From positions 889,882-953,881 of the forward strand of contig NZ_JAGMUO010000097.1 of assembly GCF_019049325.1 (NCBI RefSeq): DNA of 64,000 nt. Direction: 5' to 3'. The DNA comes from Streptomyces sp. AC512_CC834 (GTDB lineage Bacteria; Actinomycetota; Actinomycetes; Streptomycetales; Streptomycetaceae). Under the pieces are notes generated by a model that searched no databases, had not been told where the DNA came from, and saw nothing but the letters and a program-made list of their open reading frames with translations. The stretch's first letter is position 1; every line of letters begins with the position of its first letter. Positions 6,654 through 14,077 of the stretch are shown in pieces. Position numbers and translations under genes: made by a program.

Positions 6654-8960
6654 GTGGCGCTCACGATCGGCGAACTCGTCGGGTTCATCCGCGCCGACGA
6701 CTCCGGCATGCGCCGCGGCCTGGACGACGCCGAACTGCGACTGCGCGGCTTCACCCGCGACGTCGACGGCCGCCTGCGCCACCTCGACGGCCGCTTCGCC
6801 AGCGTCAGTGAACAGGCGGCCCTCGGCTTCCGCCGCGCCACCGACGAAGGCGACCACCTCACCGGCTCCCTGCGCCGGATCGCGGGCATGGCCGGCGGAC
6901 TGGCCCGGGTGGCACTGTCGGGGGCCCGGATCGGGGCGATGCTGGGCACGGCGATACCGGTGGCGGCCGGCCTGGTGACCACGCTGGCGAACATCGCCCC
7001 GGCGGCTGCGGTGGGCGTGACCGCGTTCCTGGCGTTCCAGCAGGCCAGTGTCGTCGTCAAGCTCGGCATGCAGGGCGTGGGCGACGCGATCACCGCCGCC
7101 CTGGACCCCAGCAAGGCGGAGGAGTTCAACAAGGCCCTCGAGGGCCTGTCGCCGGAGGCGAAGAAGTTCGCGCTGGCCGTGCGGGAGCTGGCCCCTGCCT
7201 GGAAGGAACTTCAGCAGGAAGTCCAGGACGAACTGTTCCGGGACCTGTCGAAGAACTTCCGGGGCCTGGCCAAGAGCGTCCTGCCCGGCCTGCGGAAGGA
7301 GCTGGTCAAGACCGCTGGTGCGCTCGGCGACATGGCGGCCGGCGCGATGGGCGCGGCGAAGGAGCTGGCCGACAACGGCACGCTCGGGAAGGCCACGAAG
7401 TCCGCCCGCAAGGGCCTGGAGAACCTGTCCGGGGTGCCGGGCGTGTTCGTGAAGGCCCTGGGGCAGATCGCTGCAGCGGCCGGGCCGTCGTTCGAGAAGC
7501 TGACGGGGTATGCGACGGACGCCGCATTCAAGATCGGCAAGAAGCTCGACAAGGCGTTCGAGTCCGGCGCCATGGAAGACGCCATCGAGGAAGCCATCGA
7601 ACTCCTCGGCGACCTGTGGGACGTCGGAGAGAACGTCTTCGAGATCATCGGGAACATCTTCGGCGCCGTCCCCGAAGGCGGCGGCATCGTCGGCGTGCTC
7701 GAGGACGTCACTCAGGCCATCGCCGACCTCACCGGCACCGACCAAGTACAGCAGGCATTCCAGGCCCTGTTCGAGACGATGGGTGTCCTCGGCGAGACCG
7801 CCGCACCGCTCCTTGCGGACGCGCTCGGGCTGATCGCCCCGATCATCACCGAGTTGGCACCGCCCGTTCAAGAGCTGATCCGGCAGCTTGGTGAGGGCCT
7901 CCAGCCGATCCTCGACGAGATGAAGGAAAGCGGCGTCCTCACGGAGCTGGCGGCCGCGCTCGGCGAGGTCCTCCTGGCCGTGGTCCCGCTGCTGCCCCCG
8001 CTCGGGGAGCTGATCGCGGCGATCCTGCCCTATCTGGTCCCGCTGATCGAGGACTTCACCCTCGGCGTGCAGGTGCTGGGCGAGTTCATCAAGCGTTTCG
8101 CCGTCCCCGCGATCCAGATCCTCACGGATCTGCTGCGCGGCGACTTCTCCAGCGCCATGCAGGGCGCGAAGGACCTGGCAGCGGACATGGTCACCAGCAC
8201 GGTGGCCAGCTTCGCGTCACTGCCGCGCCGGAGCGAGGGCGCCCTTGCCGGTACGAAGGCTGCCGTCGTCGGGCAGGTCGGCACCGCAGGCGCGTCCATG
8301 GTCTACACCGTCCGCAGGGCCATCGGCGATTCGATCGCGTCGTTTGCCAGGACACCGAGCCTCGCCGGATCCGCGCTGCGCGCCCTGGCGCCCACGATCG
8401 GCGGGCAGGCGGAGCGCGCCGGCGTGCGGCTGCTCCAGGCCATCTCCCAGGGCGTCAACAGTGCGCTGATCCCGCTGACGCGGCTGGTCAGTCGTGCGCG
8501 GGGGGCGGTCGGTGACCTGTCGTGGGCGCTGTACAACTCGGGCCGTTCGCTGATCCGGGGCTTCATCGACGGCATCGTGTCGATGATCGGTTCGGTGAAG
8601 GACGCCGCATCGGAGGTCGTCGGTGCTGTCTCGGACTTCTTCCCTCACTCCCCGGCCAAGAAGGGCCCGTTCTCCGGCCGCGGCTACACCAGCTTCTCCG
8701 GCCGGGCCTTGATCCGCGGCTTCCAGGAGGGCATTGCCCGACAGGCTCCGGCGCTGGAACGGCAGCTCCAGGGCCTCACCGGCGGCTGGCAGGGGGAATT
8801 CGCCCTCGCTGGCGCCCCAGGGGCAGGTGCTGGAGGTGGAAGCCGTACGGTCAACCACAACAACACCTACAACCTCACCATGCGGGAGATGACCATGCAG
8901 CAGTTCGAGGCCCTCCAGCGCCGCCAAGACACGCTGACTCGGATGGGGAGGCCGTACTGA
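6654..8960 (+). CDS. Phage tail tape-measure-like protein
   Basis: A 768-residue protein from GTG 6654, with GGAGCAGG just upstream. It begins with a helical region, then strongly hydrophobic stretches near residues 95-140 (AAGLVTTLANIAPAAAVGVT) and near 440-470 (LLPPLGELIAAILPYLVPLI). It is helical and Ala-rich throughout, and ends with SPAKKGPFSGRGYTSFSGRA followed by LIRGFQEGIARQAPALERQL, a C-terminal signature of tape-measure proteins in Streptomyces phages. In siphophages this protein sets tail length and helps DNA entry. No tube, baseplate or tail-chaperone gene is recognisable nearby, so it is an orphan here: either a prophage remnant or a domesticated protein. Confidence 0.75.
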   Translation: MALTIGELVGFIRADDSGMRRGLDDAELRLRGFTRDVDGRLRHLDGRFASVSEQAALGFRRATDEGDHLTGSLRRIAGMAGGLARVALSGARIGAMLGTAIPVAAGLVTTLANIAPAAAVGVTAFLAFQQASVVVKLGMQGVGDAITAALDPSKAEEFNKALEGLSPEAKKFALAVRELAPAWKELQQEVQDELFRDLSKNFRGLAKSVLPGLRKELVKTAGALGDMAAGAMGAAKELADNGTLGKATKSARKGLENLSGVPGVFVKALGQIAAAAGPSFEKLTGYATDAAFKIGKKLDKAFESGAMEDAIEEAIELLGDLWDVGENVFEIIGNIFGAVPEGGGIVGVLEDVTQAIADLTGTDQVQQAFQALFETMGVLGETAAPLLADALGLIAPIITELAPPVQELIRQLGEGLQPILDEMKESGVLTELAAALGEVLLAVVPLLPPLGELIAAILPYLVPLIEDFTLGVQVLGEFIKRFAVPAIQILTDLLRGDFSSAMQGAKDLAADMVTSTVASFASLPRRSEGALAGTKAAVVGQVGTAGASMVYTVRRAIGDSIASFARTPSLAGSALRALAPTIGGQAERAGVRLLQAISQGVNSALIPLTRLVSRARGAVGDLSWALYNSGRSLIRGFIDGIVSMIGSVKDAASEVVGAVSDFFPHSPAKKGPFSGRGYTSFSGRALIRGFQEGIARQAPALERQLQGLTGGWQGEFALAGAPGAGAGGGSRTVNHNNTYNLTMREMTMQQFEALQRRQDTLTRMGRPY

Positions 8961-9355
8961 CCAGGCACCGCCCCGACGAGGGCTCACACGAGCAGCGAGC
9001 GGCCACCGACTACGACCGCGCGTTCCTCGCCGAGGTCGACGCCAACGAACCCCAACTGATCCGCACGGTGCCCTACAACGAGGTATGGCGCCGGGGGCCC
9101 CTGGAACTCACGCTGCCGGCACTGTGCGACTGGTACCCGCCCGACCTGAAGGCCGCCGTCCAGGCATTCCGGCTGAGCGCCCTGGATGGCTCGTGCGCGG
9201 CCTGCGGCGCCGTCAGCCGTATGACGGTCGGAGACTGGCGCTTCGAGCACGGAGAGGCCTGCCCAGTGGGTCGGGAAGCGATCGAGATGCTGGCCAACGC
9301 CGCAGCGCTCGACATGCCCGCAGACAACCCGGACGCGCTCCCGGACGAGGCGTAG
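8957..9355 (+). CDS. Cysteine-rich hypothetical protein, possible CTG start
   Basis: The frame is coding-like from base 8957 (TRHRPDEGSHEQRAATDYDR onward) but has no ATG or GTG there. CTG 8957 overlaps the tape-measure stop as CTGA, mimicking the ATGA/GTGA overlaps of the rest of the element; the next normal start is GTG 9068, which would cut off well-formed sequence. The core has CAAC, then HGEAC 21 residues later, a possible zinc site. The protein is 132 residues with the CTG start and 95 with the GTG. No family was recognised. The gene is followed head-on by a minus-strand pseudogene. Confidence 0.5.
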   Translation: MTRHRPDEGSHEQRAATDYDRAFLAEVDANEPQLIRTVPYNEVWRRGPLELTLPALCDWYPPDLKAAVQAFRLSALDGSCAACGAVSRMTVGDWRFEHGEACPVGREAIEMLANAAALDMPADNPDALPDEA

Positions 9356-9600
9356 GCGCGGGGGACGCCCCGGCCGGCGTCGGCGAACGACTCGGGGAGC
9401 GGACGGCGCTTCGGCTTCGACGGCTCGACGGCGGCCTCCGGCTCGATCCACACGTTCGGCTCGGGGTCGGGGCGGGCGACCGTGTAGGTCTTGCCGTCCG
9501 TGCCGGTCACAGGTGCGTCAAATGACGCACCTGCCAGGTCCCGGCGGACCGTGGGTTCACTGACTCCAGTGGCGGCGCTGATGGCTCGGGCGCTGAGCCC
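9356..9600 (-). pseudogene. ParB-like HTH protein remnant directly downstream of, and in frame with, the GntR gene
   Basis: Reading minus from base 9600 gives GLSARAISAATGVSEPTVRR, DLAGASFDAPVTGTDGKTY and then a Pro/Glu-rich tail. This HTH-plus-TGTDGKTY pattern is the C-terminal half of ParB-like nuclease/partition proteins common on Streptomyces plasmids and phages. The N-terminal half is missing: the frame is preceded only by the TAG stop (9601-9603) of the GntR regulator, in the same reading frame. After about 80 residues the frame runs into the antisense of the gene ending at 9355. It looks like a deletion scar in which a GntR gene replaced the ParB N-terminus. Confidence 0.6.
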
Positions 9601-9861
9601 CTACTCCTCGGGCGGCTGGCCCACGTACGTACCGCGGCCCTGCACCGTCCACACAACGCCCTCCTCGACGAGCACAGCGATCGCCCGCCGCACCGTCGAC
9701 CGGGCGATGCCGTACTCCTGCACGAGACCGTTCTCCGAGGGGATCGGCCGGCCGTCTGCCCAGTCGCCGCGCGCGATCCGCGCCTTGAGGATCTCGGCGA
9801 GTTGCCGGTACGGGGTGACTGGGCCCTCGTGGTCGATCTCGGCGTCCGGGTTGGTGGCCAT
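9601..9861 (-). CDS. Short GntR-family winged-helix regulator (86 aa)
   Basis: MATNPDAEIDHEGPVTPYRQ is followed by the classic GntR DNA-binding domain: LAEILKARIARGDWADGRPI, PSENGLVQEYGIARSTVRRA and GTYVG. There is no effector domain, so the protein is a DNA-binding domain only, a form frequent on actinomycete plasmids and integrative elements where it controls copy number or transfer genes. ATG 9861 is the natural start. It is divergent from the gene at 10032. The frame continues past its TAG stop into a ParB-like fragment, so the present C-terminus may be secondary. Confidence 0.8.
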   Translation of the reverse strand: MATNPDAEIDHEGPVTPYRQLAEILKARIARGDWADGRPIPSENGLVQEYGIARSTVRRAIAVLVEEGVVWTVQGRGTYVGQPPEE

Positions 9862-9974
9862 GATCCGAAGCTAGGTAGGGGGCTACGGGTCGGCATCTTG
9901 GGCTACGTCTCGGTACGTATCGACACAGGGCGAGACAGGCCGATACAAGCAGGTCTACGCTGCGGAAACGAGAA

Positions 9975-10003
9975 GCCCCCGCGCCGTGCAACCGGCCGGG
10001 GGC
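9975..10003. terminator. GC hairpin between the GntR gene and the small zinc-like gene
   Basis: GCCCCCG (9975-9981) pairs with CGGGGGC (9997-10003). It lies in the divergent region 9862-10031, which also holds the direct repeat GGGCTACG (near 9881 and 9899) and GTCTCG/CGAGAC arms around 9907-9935 that could be a GntR operator. The stem may be a leftover terminator or an attenuator for the gene at 10032. Confidence 0.35.
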
Positions 10004-10031
10004 GTGGACGACGCTTCGAGGGAGCACCGCC

Positions 10032-10226
10032 ATGGACGAGAGTACGCAGACCGAGAGCGAGCAGGGCACCCCCACGGGCTACGGCTTCTGCTCCTGGCAC
10101 CAGCGGTTCGCCGCCGGCGTGCGGCTCATCAACCACATCGAGCAGGGCTCCGGCCCGGGTGGCGTGCAGTACGCGTGCCAGCCCTGCCGCATCCAGTACA
10201 ACCTGGTCCCGTTCGCCGACCGGTGA
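10032..10226 (+). CDS. Small zinc-finger-like protein (64 aa)
   Basis: ATG 10032 has GAGGGA 9-14 bases upstream. FCSWHQRF (CxxH) and YACQPCRIQYNLVP (CxxC) make a CxxH...CxxC set likely to bind one zinc ion. Small proteins of this form occur widely in Streptomyces phages and integrative elements without known function. The stop overlaps GTG 10223 (GTGA), so it is coupled to the second cysteine-rich protein. Confidence 0.65.
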   Translation: MDESTQTESEQGTPTGYGFCSWHQRFAAGVRLINHIEQGSGPGGVQYACQPCRIQYNLVPFADR

Positions 10227-10447
10227 AGCAGGAACTGCCCGACGCGAAGTCGCTGCCTCGTGACCGCTACTCCGGCTGGGCATGCGTCTGGTGCGGGGCT
10301 TCGCTGCTGCGGTCGGGCGGGGTTTCCGCCGGCCGGGCCGAGGGCTGGTCGGGCGTGCACGACCTGTCGGTGGAGGTGTACTGCTGCCCACCCCTGTCCG
10401 GGTGCGGGCCGACGAGACTCCGGTCCGGAGACGCGCCCCCGTCGTAG
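10223..10447 (+). CDS. Small cysteine-rich protein (74 aa)
   Basis: GTG 10223 is in a GTGA overlap with the previous gene. WACVWCGASLLRSGGVSAGR, then GVHDLSVEVYCCPPLSGCG, gives CxxC near residue 21 and a C-C-x(5)-C set near residue 57, a treble-clef-like zinc ribbon. It recurs next to the CxxH/CxxC protein in Streptomyces elements. A strong hairpin (10464-10497) closes the two-gene transcript. The function is unknown. Confidence 0.65.
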   Translation: MKQELPDAKSLPRDRYSGWACVWCGASLLRSGGVSAGRAEGWSGVHDLSVEVYCCPPLSGCGPTRLRSGDAPPS

Positions 10448-10463
10448 CCGGACCGGACAGCGG

Positions 10464-10497
10464 AACGACCCCCGAGACCAGGCACTCGGGGGTCGTT
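10464..10497. terminator. Bidirectional terminator between convergent accessory operons
   Basis: AACGACCCCCGAG (10464-10476) and CTCGGGGGTCGTT (10485-10497) form a perfect 13-bp stem with an 8-base loop between the gene ending at 10447 and the minus-strand gene ending at 10528. The A and T at the arms give short U-tracts in both directions. Confidence 0.8.
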
Positions 10498-10527
10498 GCC
10501 GTGGATGGGCACTACGCCTGTAGTGGA

Positions 10528-10614
10528 TCAGCTCTGCGGGTGCCCGCAGTCTTCGACCCACCAGCCGCACACCTTGCAGTAGGTGTGCACGCGGCACAGG
10601 AAGCGTCGGATCAT
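10528..10614 (-). CDS. Very small cysteine-rich protein (28 aa)
   Basis: The minus frame from ATG 10614 reads MIRRFLCRVHTYCKVCGWWV then EDCGHPQS. It has CxxxxxC, CxxC and CGH, enough ligands for a zinc site. The ATG overlaps the stop of the upstream gene (ATGA), and AAGGAG lies 8 bases before it. Both are strong evidence for translation despite the length. It is the last gene of a six-gene minus-strand operon and ends before the shared terminator. The function is unknown. Confidence 0.6.
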   Translation of the reverse strand: MIRRFLCRVHTYCKVCGWWVEDCGHPQS

Positions 10615-10985
10615 GACGTCATCTCCTTGTTGGAGAGGTGGATGTGCGTGTGGTTCGGCCGTCCGGGGGGCGCGGTCTTGTAGATCCACATCCCCTCTTG
10701 GCCTTCGAGAGGGGTCACGTCCACAAGCTCGTGACCTCGGCATTCGCGGCATGAGGGGCGCTGCGGTGGGGGAGTGGCGGACGAATCGGGCACCGGGCGG
10801 CGGGCCATCCACCACACGGCCACCGTGCACGCGGCCACGACGCCGAGGATCCCGGCCGCATCGGACCACGCGAACAGCACACCGAAGACGACGGCGAGCA
10901 GCAGCACCACGACCACCGCACCGGCGAGCACGCTCCGCTCCTCGGGCTCGGCCGGCTCCTCCGCCGCCTGCTTCCGGCGGCCCAT
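10611..10985 (-). CDS. Two-helix membrane protein with C-terminal zinc-like motif (124 aa)
   Basis: ATG 10985 (MGRRKQAAEEPAEPEERSVL) is preferred because it overlaps the upstream stop as ATGA. Two hydrophobic helices follow, AGAVVVVLLLAVVFGVLFAW and AAGILGVVAACTVAVWWMA. The cytoplasmic-like tail holds CRECRGHELVDV, a CxxCxxH zinc motif, and ends in LSNKEMTS. No family was recognised. It is inside an operon with another membrane protein and HTH proteins, so a membrane-associated role for the element (maintenance, exclusion or transfer) is possible. Confidence 0.6.
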   Translation of the reverse strand: MGRRKQAAEEPAEPEERSVLAGAVVVVLLLAVVFGVLFAWSDAAGILGVVAACTVAVWWMARRPVPDSSATPPPQRPSCRECRGHELVDVTPLEGQEGMWIYKTAPPGRPNHTHIHLSNKEMTS

Positions 10986-11500
10986 CACAGCCGCCCGTAG
11001 GTGTTGTCGCCGAGCCAGTTCGAAGTCGTGGCGAGCGGGACCGCGGCGAACCCGGCGACGCCGGCCGACGTGCCGAGCGTGATGCCGCACCAAGCCCCCC
11101 GCTTCAGCACGCCCGCGTTACCGCTGTTGCTGGCCTTCTTCACGGCCGCGATAAACACGGCAGTGAGGATCAGTACCAGGCAGGCGCCGGGCCCGGACAG
11201 CGGGACGAAGGTGGGGCGGGCGGCGAGCTGGCCGCCCTGCTCTCCGACGCCCCAGACGAGGGCTGCGTCGCCGAGCCAGTTGGACAGGCCGAGGACGGCG
11301 CTGGACGCGGTGCCGATGAGCCCGGCAACACCGAGGGTGGTCAGGCAGCCGTAGCACCAGGAGAGCAGGAACGGCAGCAGCCGGGATACGTGCTTGAGCG
11401 GGTCCTTCATGAGCTGCTTGCGGCCGGGCCACCAGGTCACGACCTCGTATCCGAGGATGCACAGGCCGACGGTCACGCCGCCGTACGTCACGTAGTTCAC
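10985..11500 (-). CDS. Multi-span membrane protein (171 aa)
   Basis: GTG 11500 starts MNYVTYGGVTVGLCILGYEV. About four hydrophobic segments can be seen: TVGLCILGYEVVTWW, LLPFLLSWCYGCLTTLGVAG, ACLVLILTAVFIAAV and LGTSAGVAGFAAVPLA. NWLGD occurs twice (near residues 74 and 163), hinting at an internal duplication or pseudo-symmetry. No transport or enzyme signature was seen. It is coupled by ATGA to the next membrane protein. Confidence 0.6.
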   Translation of the reverse strand: MNYVTYGGVTVGLCILGYEVVTWWPGRKQLMKDPLKHVSRLLPFLLSWCYGCLTTLGVAGLIGTASSAVLGLSNWLGDAALVWGVGEQGGQLAARPTFVPLSGPGACLVLILTAVFIAAVKKASNSGNAGVLKRGAWCGITLGTSAGVAGFAAVPLATTSNWLGDNTYGRL

Positions 11501-11509
11501 GGCTGTCCT

Positions 11510-11659
11510 TCAGTGGAGGATGGCCACGGCGAGCGCGGCGAAGGTGAGCATGAGGGCGCACGTGCCGGTGACCGGCGGGACGGTGCGGGGGTCGACCAGA
11601 GCGAGGCCGACGAGGGCCGCGACGGCGGCGAGCGCGTACAGGACGGCCAGGAGGATCAC
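11510..11659 (-). CDS. Small two-helix membrane protein (49 aa)
   Basis: The frame from GTG 11659 gives MILLAVLYALAAVAALVGLA, then LVDPRTVPPVTG and LMLTFAALAVAILH: two hydrophobic helices linked by a short polar loop. Its GTG overlaps the stop of the upstream HTH gene (GTGA), and the next gene begins 10 bases after its stop. It is too short for sure assignment, but context and composition support translation. Confidence 0.55.
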   Translation of the reverse strand: MILLAVLYALAAVAALVGLALVDPRTVPPVTGTCALMLTFAALAVAILH

Positions 11660-12012
11660 GAGGCCGCCTTACGGGCCCGCTCGGCGCTCCGGGCCTGCCA
11701 GTGCTCGCGTACGCCCTGCGCGGCCTGGTGGATCGCGAAGCGTGCCGCGTCCTCGGGCTGCGCACGGAATGCGGCCGTGAGCACGTTGAGGTCCTGCCGG
11801 AGCTGCACGCCGTCGGGCAGCAGCAGACCAGCCGCAACCGACGCCGCAGGCTCGGGTACCGGGGCGGGTGCCGACGGGGTCCCGTCGCGCAGGTCCCTGC
11901 GTACCGTGTCCGGGGATACGCCCAGCTCAGCAGCGATGTCGGCGGGATTCATGCCGTGCTCGGTGAGGTGCGCGACGACGATGCGACGCGTCGCACGAGA
12001 CATCGCAGCCAT
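11656..12012 (-). CDS. DeoR-like HTH protein (118 aa)
   Basis: ATG 12012 (MAAMSRATRRIVVAHLTEHG) is chosen because it shares a base with the upstream stop (TGATG). ATG 12003 is an alternative three codons in. Residues 10-45 carry an HTH, GMNPADIAAELGVSPDTVRR then DLRDG. The C-terminal half is helical (VLTAAFRAQPEDAARFAIHQ). Proteins with this layout occur in Streptomyces integrative elements and are presumed DNA-binding. It is coupled to the membrane protein downstream. Confidence 0.65.
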   Translation of the reverse strand: MAAMSRATRRIVVAHLTEHGMNPADIAAELGVSPDTVRRDLRDGTPSAPAPVPEPAASVAAGLLLPDGVQLRQDLNVLTAAFRAQPEDAARFAIHQAAQGVREHWQARSAERARKAAS

Positions 12013-12392
12013 CACGCACCACGCTCGCCCTCGAGCGCGGTCAGATGGTCGGCGAGGTCGCGCAGCCGGTCGGCGTACGCGTCCAGGTCGGCGGCCAGCT
12101 CGTACACGCTGCGCGCGTCCAGGTTCCGGCCGACGGGGGTCACGGCGATGCCGAGCGCGGGACTGTCCAGCTCGGGGATGTCGTTCGTGGTGAACGGGGC
12201 CTGCACCAGGCCGGCGCTCATGACGGGCTCGCCACGGAAGACGAAGACGACGTTCGGGCCGCGGTGGAGGATGTCGGCGCGCAGTGCGTCGGGCCGGTGG
12301 TCGGCGTGCCCACGGCACCAGGACGGTTCAGGGAGAGTGATCTCCCCCCGGTCCGCGGTGGGCAGCGTGATGCTGCGGATAGGGTCCTGCAT
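12012..12392 (-). CDS. DUF6907-like hypothetical protein (126 aa)
   Basis: ATG 12392 has AAGGAG at good spacing. LPEPSWCRGHADHRPDALRA, DILHRGPNVVFVFRG and the helical end YELAADLDAYADRLRDLADH match my memory of the DUF6907 family, common in Streptomyces phages and integrative elements and often beside HTH proteins. Its WCxGHAD part could bind metal. It is the first gene of the minus-strand operon and the last element gene before purB. The function is unknown. Confidence 0.65.
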   Translation of the reverse strand: MQDPIRSITLPTADRGEITLPEPSWCRGHADHRPDALRADILHRGPNVVFVFRGEPVMSAGLVQAPFTTNDIPELDSPALGIAVTPVGRNLDARSVYELAADLDAYADRLRDLADHLTALEGERGA

Positions 12393-12403
12393 GGGTCTGG
12401 ACT

Positions 12404-12431
12404 CCTTGATCAGGAAGGGTCTGGATCAAGG
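12404..12431. promoter_or_regulatory. Inverted repeat upstream of the minus-strand accessory operon
   Basis: CCTTGATC (12404-12411) and GATCAAGG (12424-12431) are an 8-bp inverted repeat with a 12-base spacer, just upstream of the start at 12392. GGGTCTGGA also occurs twice (near 12393 and 12418). A candidate operator; the stretch 12432-12590 otherwise shows no gene and contains the purB leader. Confidence 0.4.
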
Positions 12432-12590
12432 CGCCGTTCGGTGGGTCGCAACCACCGGCGGCGCCGCCCCGTCTCACACGCGTCTCACAGATGGGACGAC
12501 GAGTGATGGACGGGAGGCGACTGACCATGCGTTCCGTGGACAGTAGAGACGGGCTGAAGCCCCCATAAACAGCGGGTATGCTCCGTCCAC

Positions 12591-14033
12591 GTGACTTCCG
12601 CTCCCGCCAAGCCCCGCATCCCGAACGTCCTCGCCGGACGCTACGCCTCCGTCGAGCTCGCCACCCTCTGGTCGCCCGAGCAGAAGGTGAGGCTCGAGCG
12701 GCAGCTCTGGCTCGCCGTGCTGCGGGCCCAGAAGGACCTGGGCATCGAGGTGCCCGACGCCGCGATCGCCGACTACGAGCGTGTCCTCGACCAGGTCGAC
12801 CTGGCCTCGATCGCCGAGCGCGAGAAGGTCACGCGGCATGACGTGAAGGCGCGGATCGAGGAGTTCAACGACCTCGCCGGGCACGAGCACGTGCACAAGG
12901 GCATGACCTCCCGCGACCTGACGGAGAACGTCGAGCAGTTGCAGGTGCGGCTCTCGCTGGAGCTGATCCGTGACCGTTCGGTGGCTGTGCTGGCCCGCCT
13001 CGGCAAGCTGGCAGGCGAGTACGCCGAGCTGGTCATGGCCGGCCGCTCGCACAACGTGGCCGCGCAGGCCACGACGCTGGGCAAGCGGTTCGCAACCGCC
13101 GCCGACGAGCTGCTCGTGGCCCACGGCCGGGTGGAGGAGCTGCTGGGCCGCTACCCGCTGCGCGGCATCAAGGGGCCGGTCGGCACCGCCCAGGACATGC
13201 TGGACCTGCTCGGCGGGGACGCGGGCAAGCTCGCTCAGCTCGAGCAGCGGATCGCCGGGCACCTGGGCTTCTCGCAGGCGTTCACCTCGGTCGGCCAGGT
13301 CTACCCGCGCTCGCTGGACTACGAGGTCGTCACCGCGCTGGTGCAGCTCGCGGCGGCGCCGTCCTCGCTGGCGAAGACCGTCCGGCTGATGGCCGGGCAC
13401 GAGCTGGTCACCGAGGGCTTCAAGCCCGGCCAGGTCGGCTCGTCCGCGATGCCGCACAAGATGAACACCCGCTCCTGCGAGCGCGTCAACGGGCTGATGG
13501 TGATCCTGCGCGGCTACGCCTCGATGACCGGCGAGCTGGCGGGCGACCAGTGGAACGAGGGCGACGTGTCCTGCTCGGTGGTGCGCCGCGTGGCCCTCCC
13601 CGACGCGTTCTTCGCCCTCGACGGGCTGCTGGAGACCTTCCTGACCGTGCTCGACGAGTTCGGTGCCTTCCCGGCCGTCGTGGCCCGCGAGCTGGACCGC
13701 TACCTGCCGTTCCTCGCCACCACCAAGGTCCTCATGGGCGCGGTGCGGGCCGGCGTCGGCCGCGAGGTCGCGCACGAGGCGATCAAGGAGAACGCCGTCG
13801 CTTCCGCGCTGGCGATGCGCGAGCGGGGCGCCGAGCGCAACGAGCTCCTTGACAAGCTGGCCGCCGACGAGCGCATCCCGCTGGACCGCGCCGCTCTGGA
13901 CGCCCTGATGGCCGACAAGCTCTCCTTCACCGGTGCCGCGGCCGACCAGGTCGGTGTCGTCGTCGGCCGGGTCGAGGAGATCGTCAAGCAGCACCCGGCG
14001 GCCGCGGGATACACCCCCGGAGCCATCCTCTGA
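12591..14033 (+). CDS. purB: Adenylosuccinate lyase
   Basis: A 480-residue protein from GTG 12591. It catalyses the cleavage of SAICAR to AICAR and of adenylosuccinate to AMP, releasing fumarate, in purine synthesis. The fumarase/aspartase superfamily signature SSAMPHKMNTRSCERV is present near residue 285, with the upstream GRSHNVAAQATTLGKRFA and KGMTSRDLTENVEQLQ regions that form the shared active site of the tetramer. Length is normal for actinobacteria. It sits at the boundary between the accessory element and the chromosome. The stop overlaps a possible CTG start of the next gene. Confidence 0.95.
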   Translation: MTSAPAKPRIPNVLAGRYASVELATLWSPEQKVRLERQLWLAVLRAQKDLGIEVPDAAIADYERVLDQVDLASIAEREKVTRHDVKARIEEFNDLAGHEHVHKGMTSRDLTENVEQLQVRLSLELIRDRSVAVLARLGKLAGEYAELVMAGRSHNVAAQATTLGKRFATAADELLVAHGRVEELLGRYPLRGIKGPVGTAQDMLDLLGGDAGKLAQLEQRIAGHLGFSQAFTSVGQVYPRSLDYEVVTALVQLAAAPSSLAKTVRLMAGHELVTEGFKPGQVGSSAMPHKMNTRSCERVNGLMVILRGYASMTGELAGDQWNEGDVSCSVVRRVALPDAFFALDGLLETFLTVLDEFGAFPAVVARELDRYLPFLATTKVLMGAVRAGVGREVAHEAIKENAVASALAMRERGAERNELLDKLAADERIPLDRAALDALMADKLSFTGAAADQVGVVVGRVEEIVKQHPAAAGYTPGAIL

Positions 14034-14077
14034 CCCGCTTCACCCGGGCCGAACTGGAGGCCGCCCGCGACCGTCTC

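Larger units (their letters stand above)
1..12450. mobile_element. Part of an integrated phage/plasmid-like element (left end outside window)
   Basis: The region holds only accessory-type genes: an XRE repressor divergent from an AlpA/Xis-like protein, a RepA/DnaB-like helicase followed by a dense inverted-repeat region, a tape-measure-like protein, a GntR regulator, a ParB-like HTH remnant and many proteins under 150 residues joined by 4-bp overlaps. Core metabolism begins abruptly with purB at 12591. No integrase, capsid, portal or transfer gene is visible, so the class of element (prophage remnant, integrative conjugative element or hybrid) cannot be decided. The right boundary near 12,400-12,590 is an inference from the change in gene content; no attachment repeat was identified. 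Confidence 0.7.

Noticed and set aside
12393..12590. Attachment site of the accessory element beside purB
   Set aside because: Short direct repeats (GTCTCACA at 12471 and 12482) were noticed, but without the left junction no att core can be supported.
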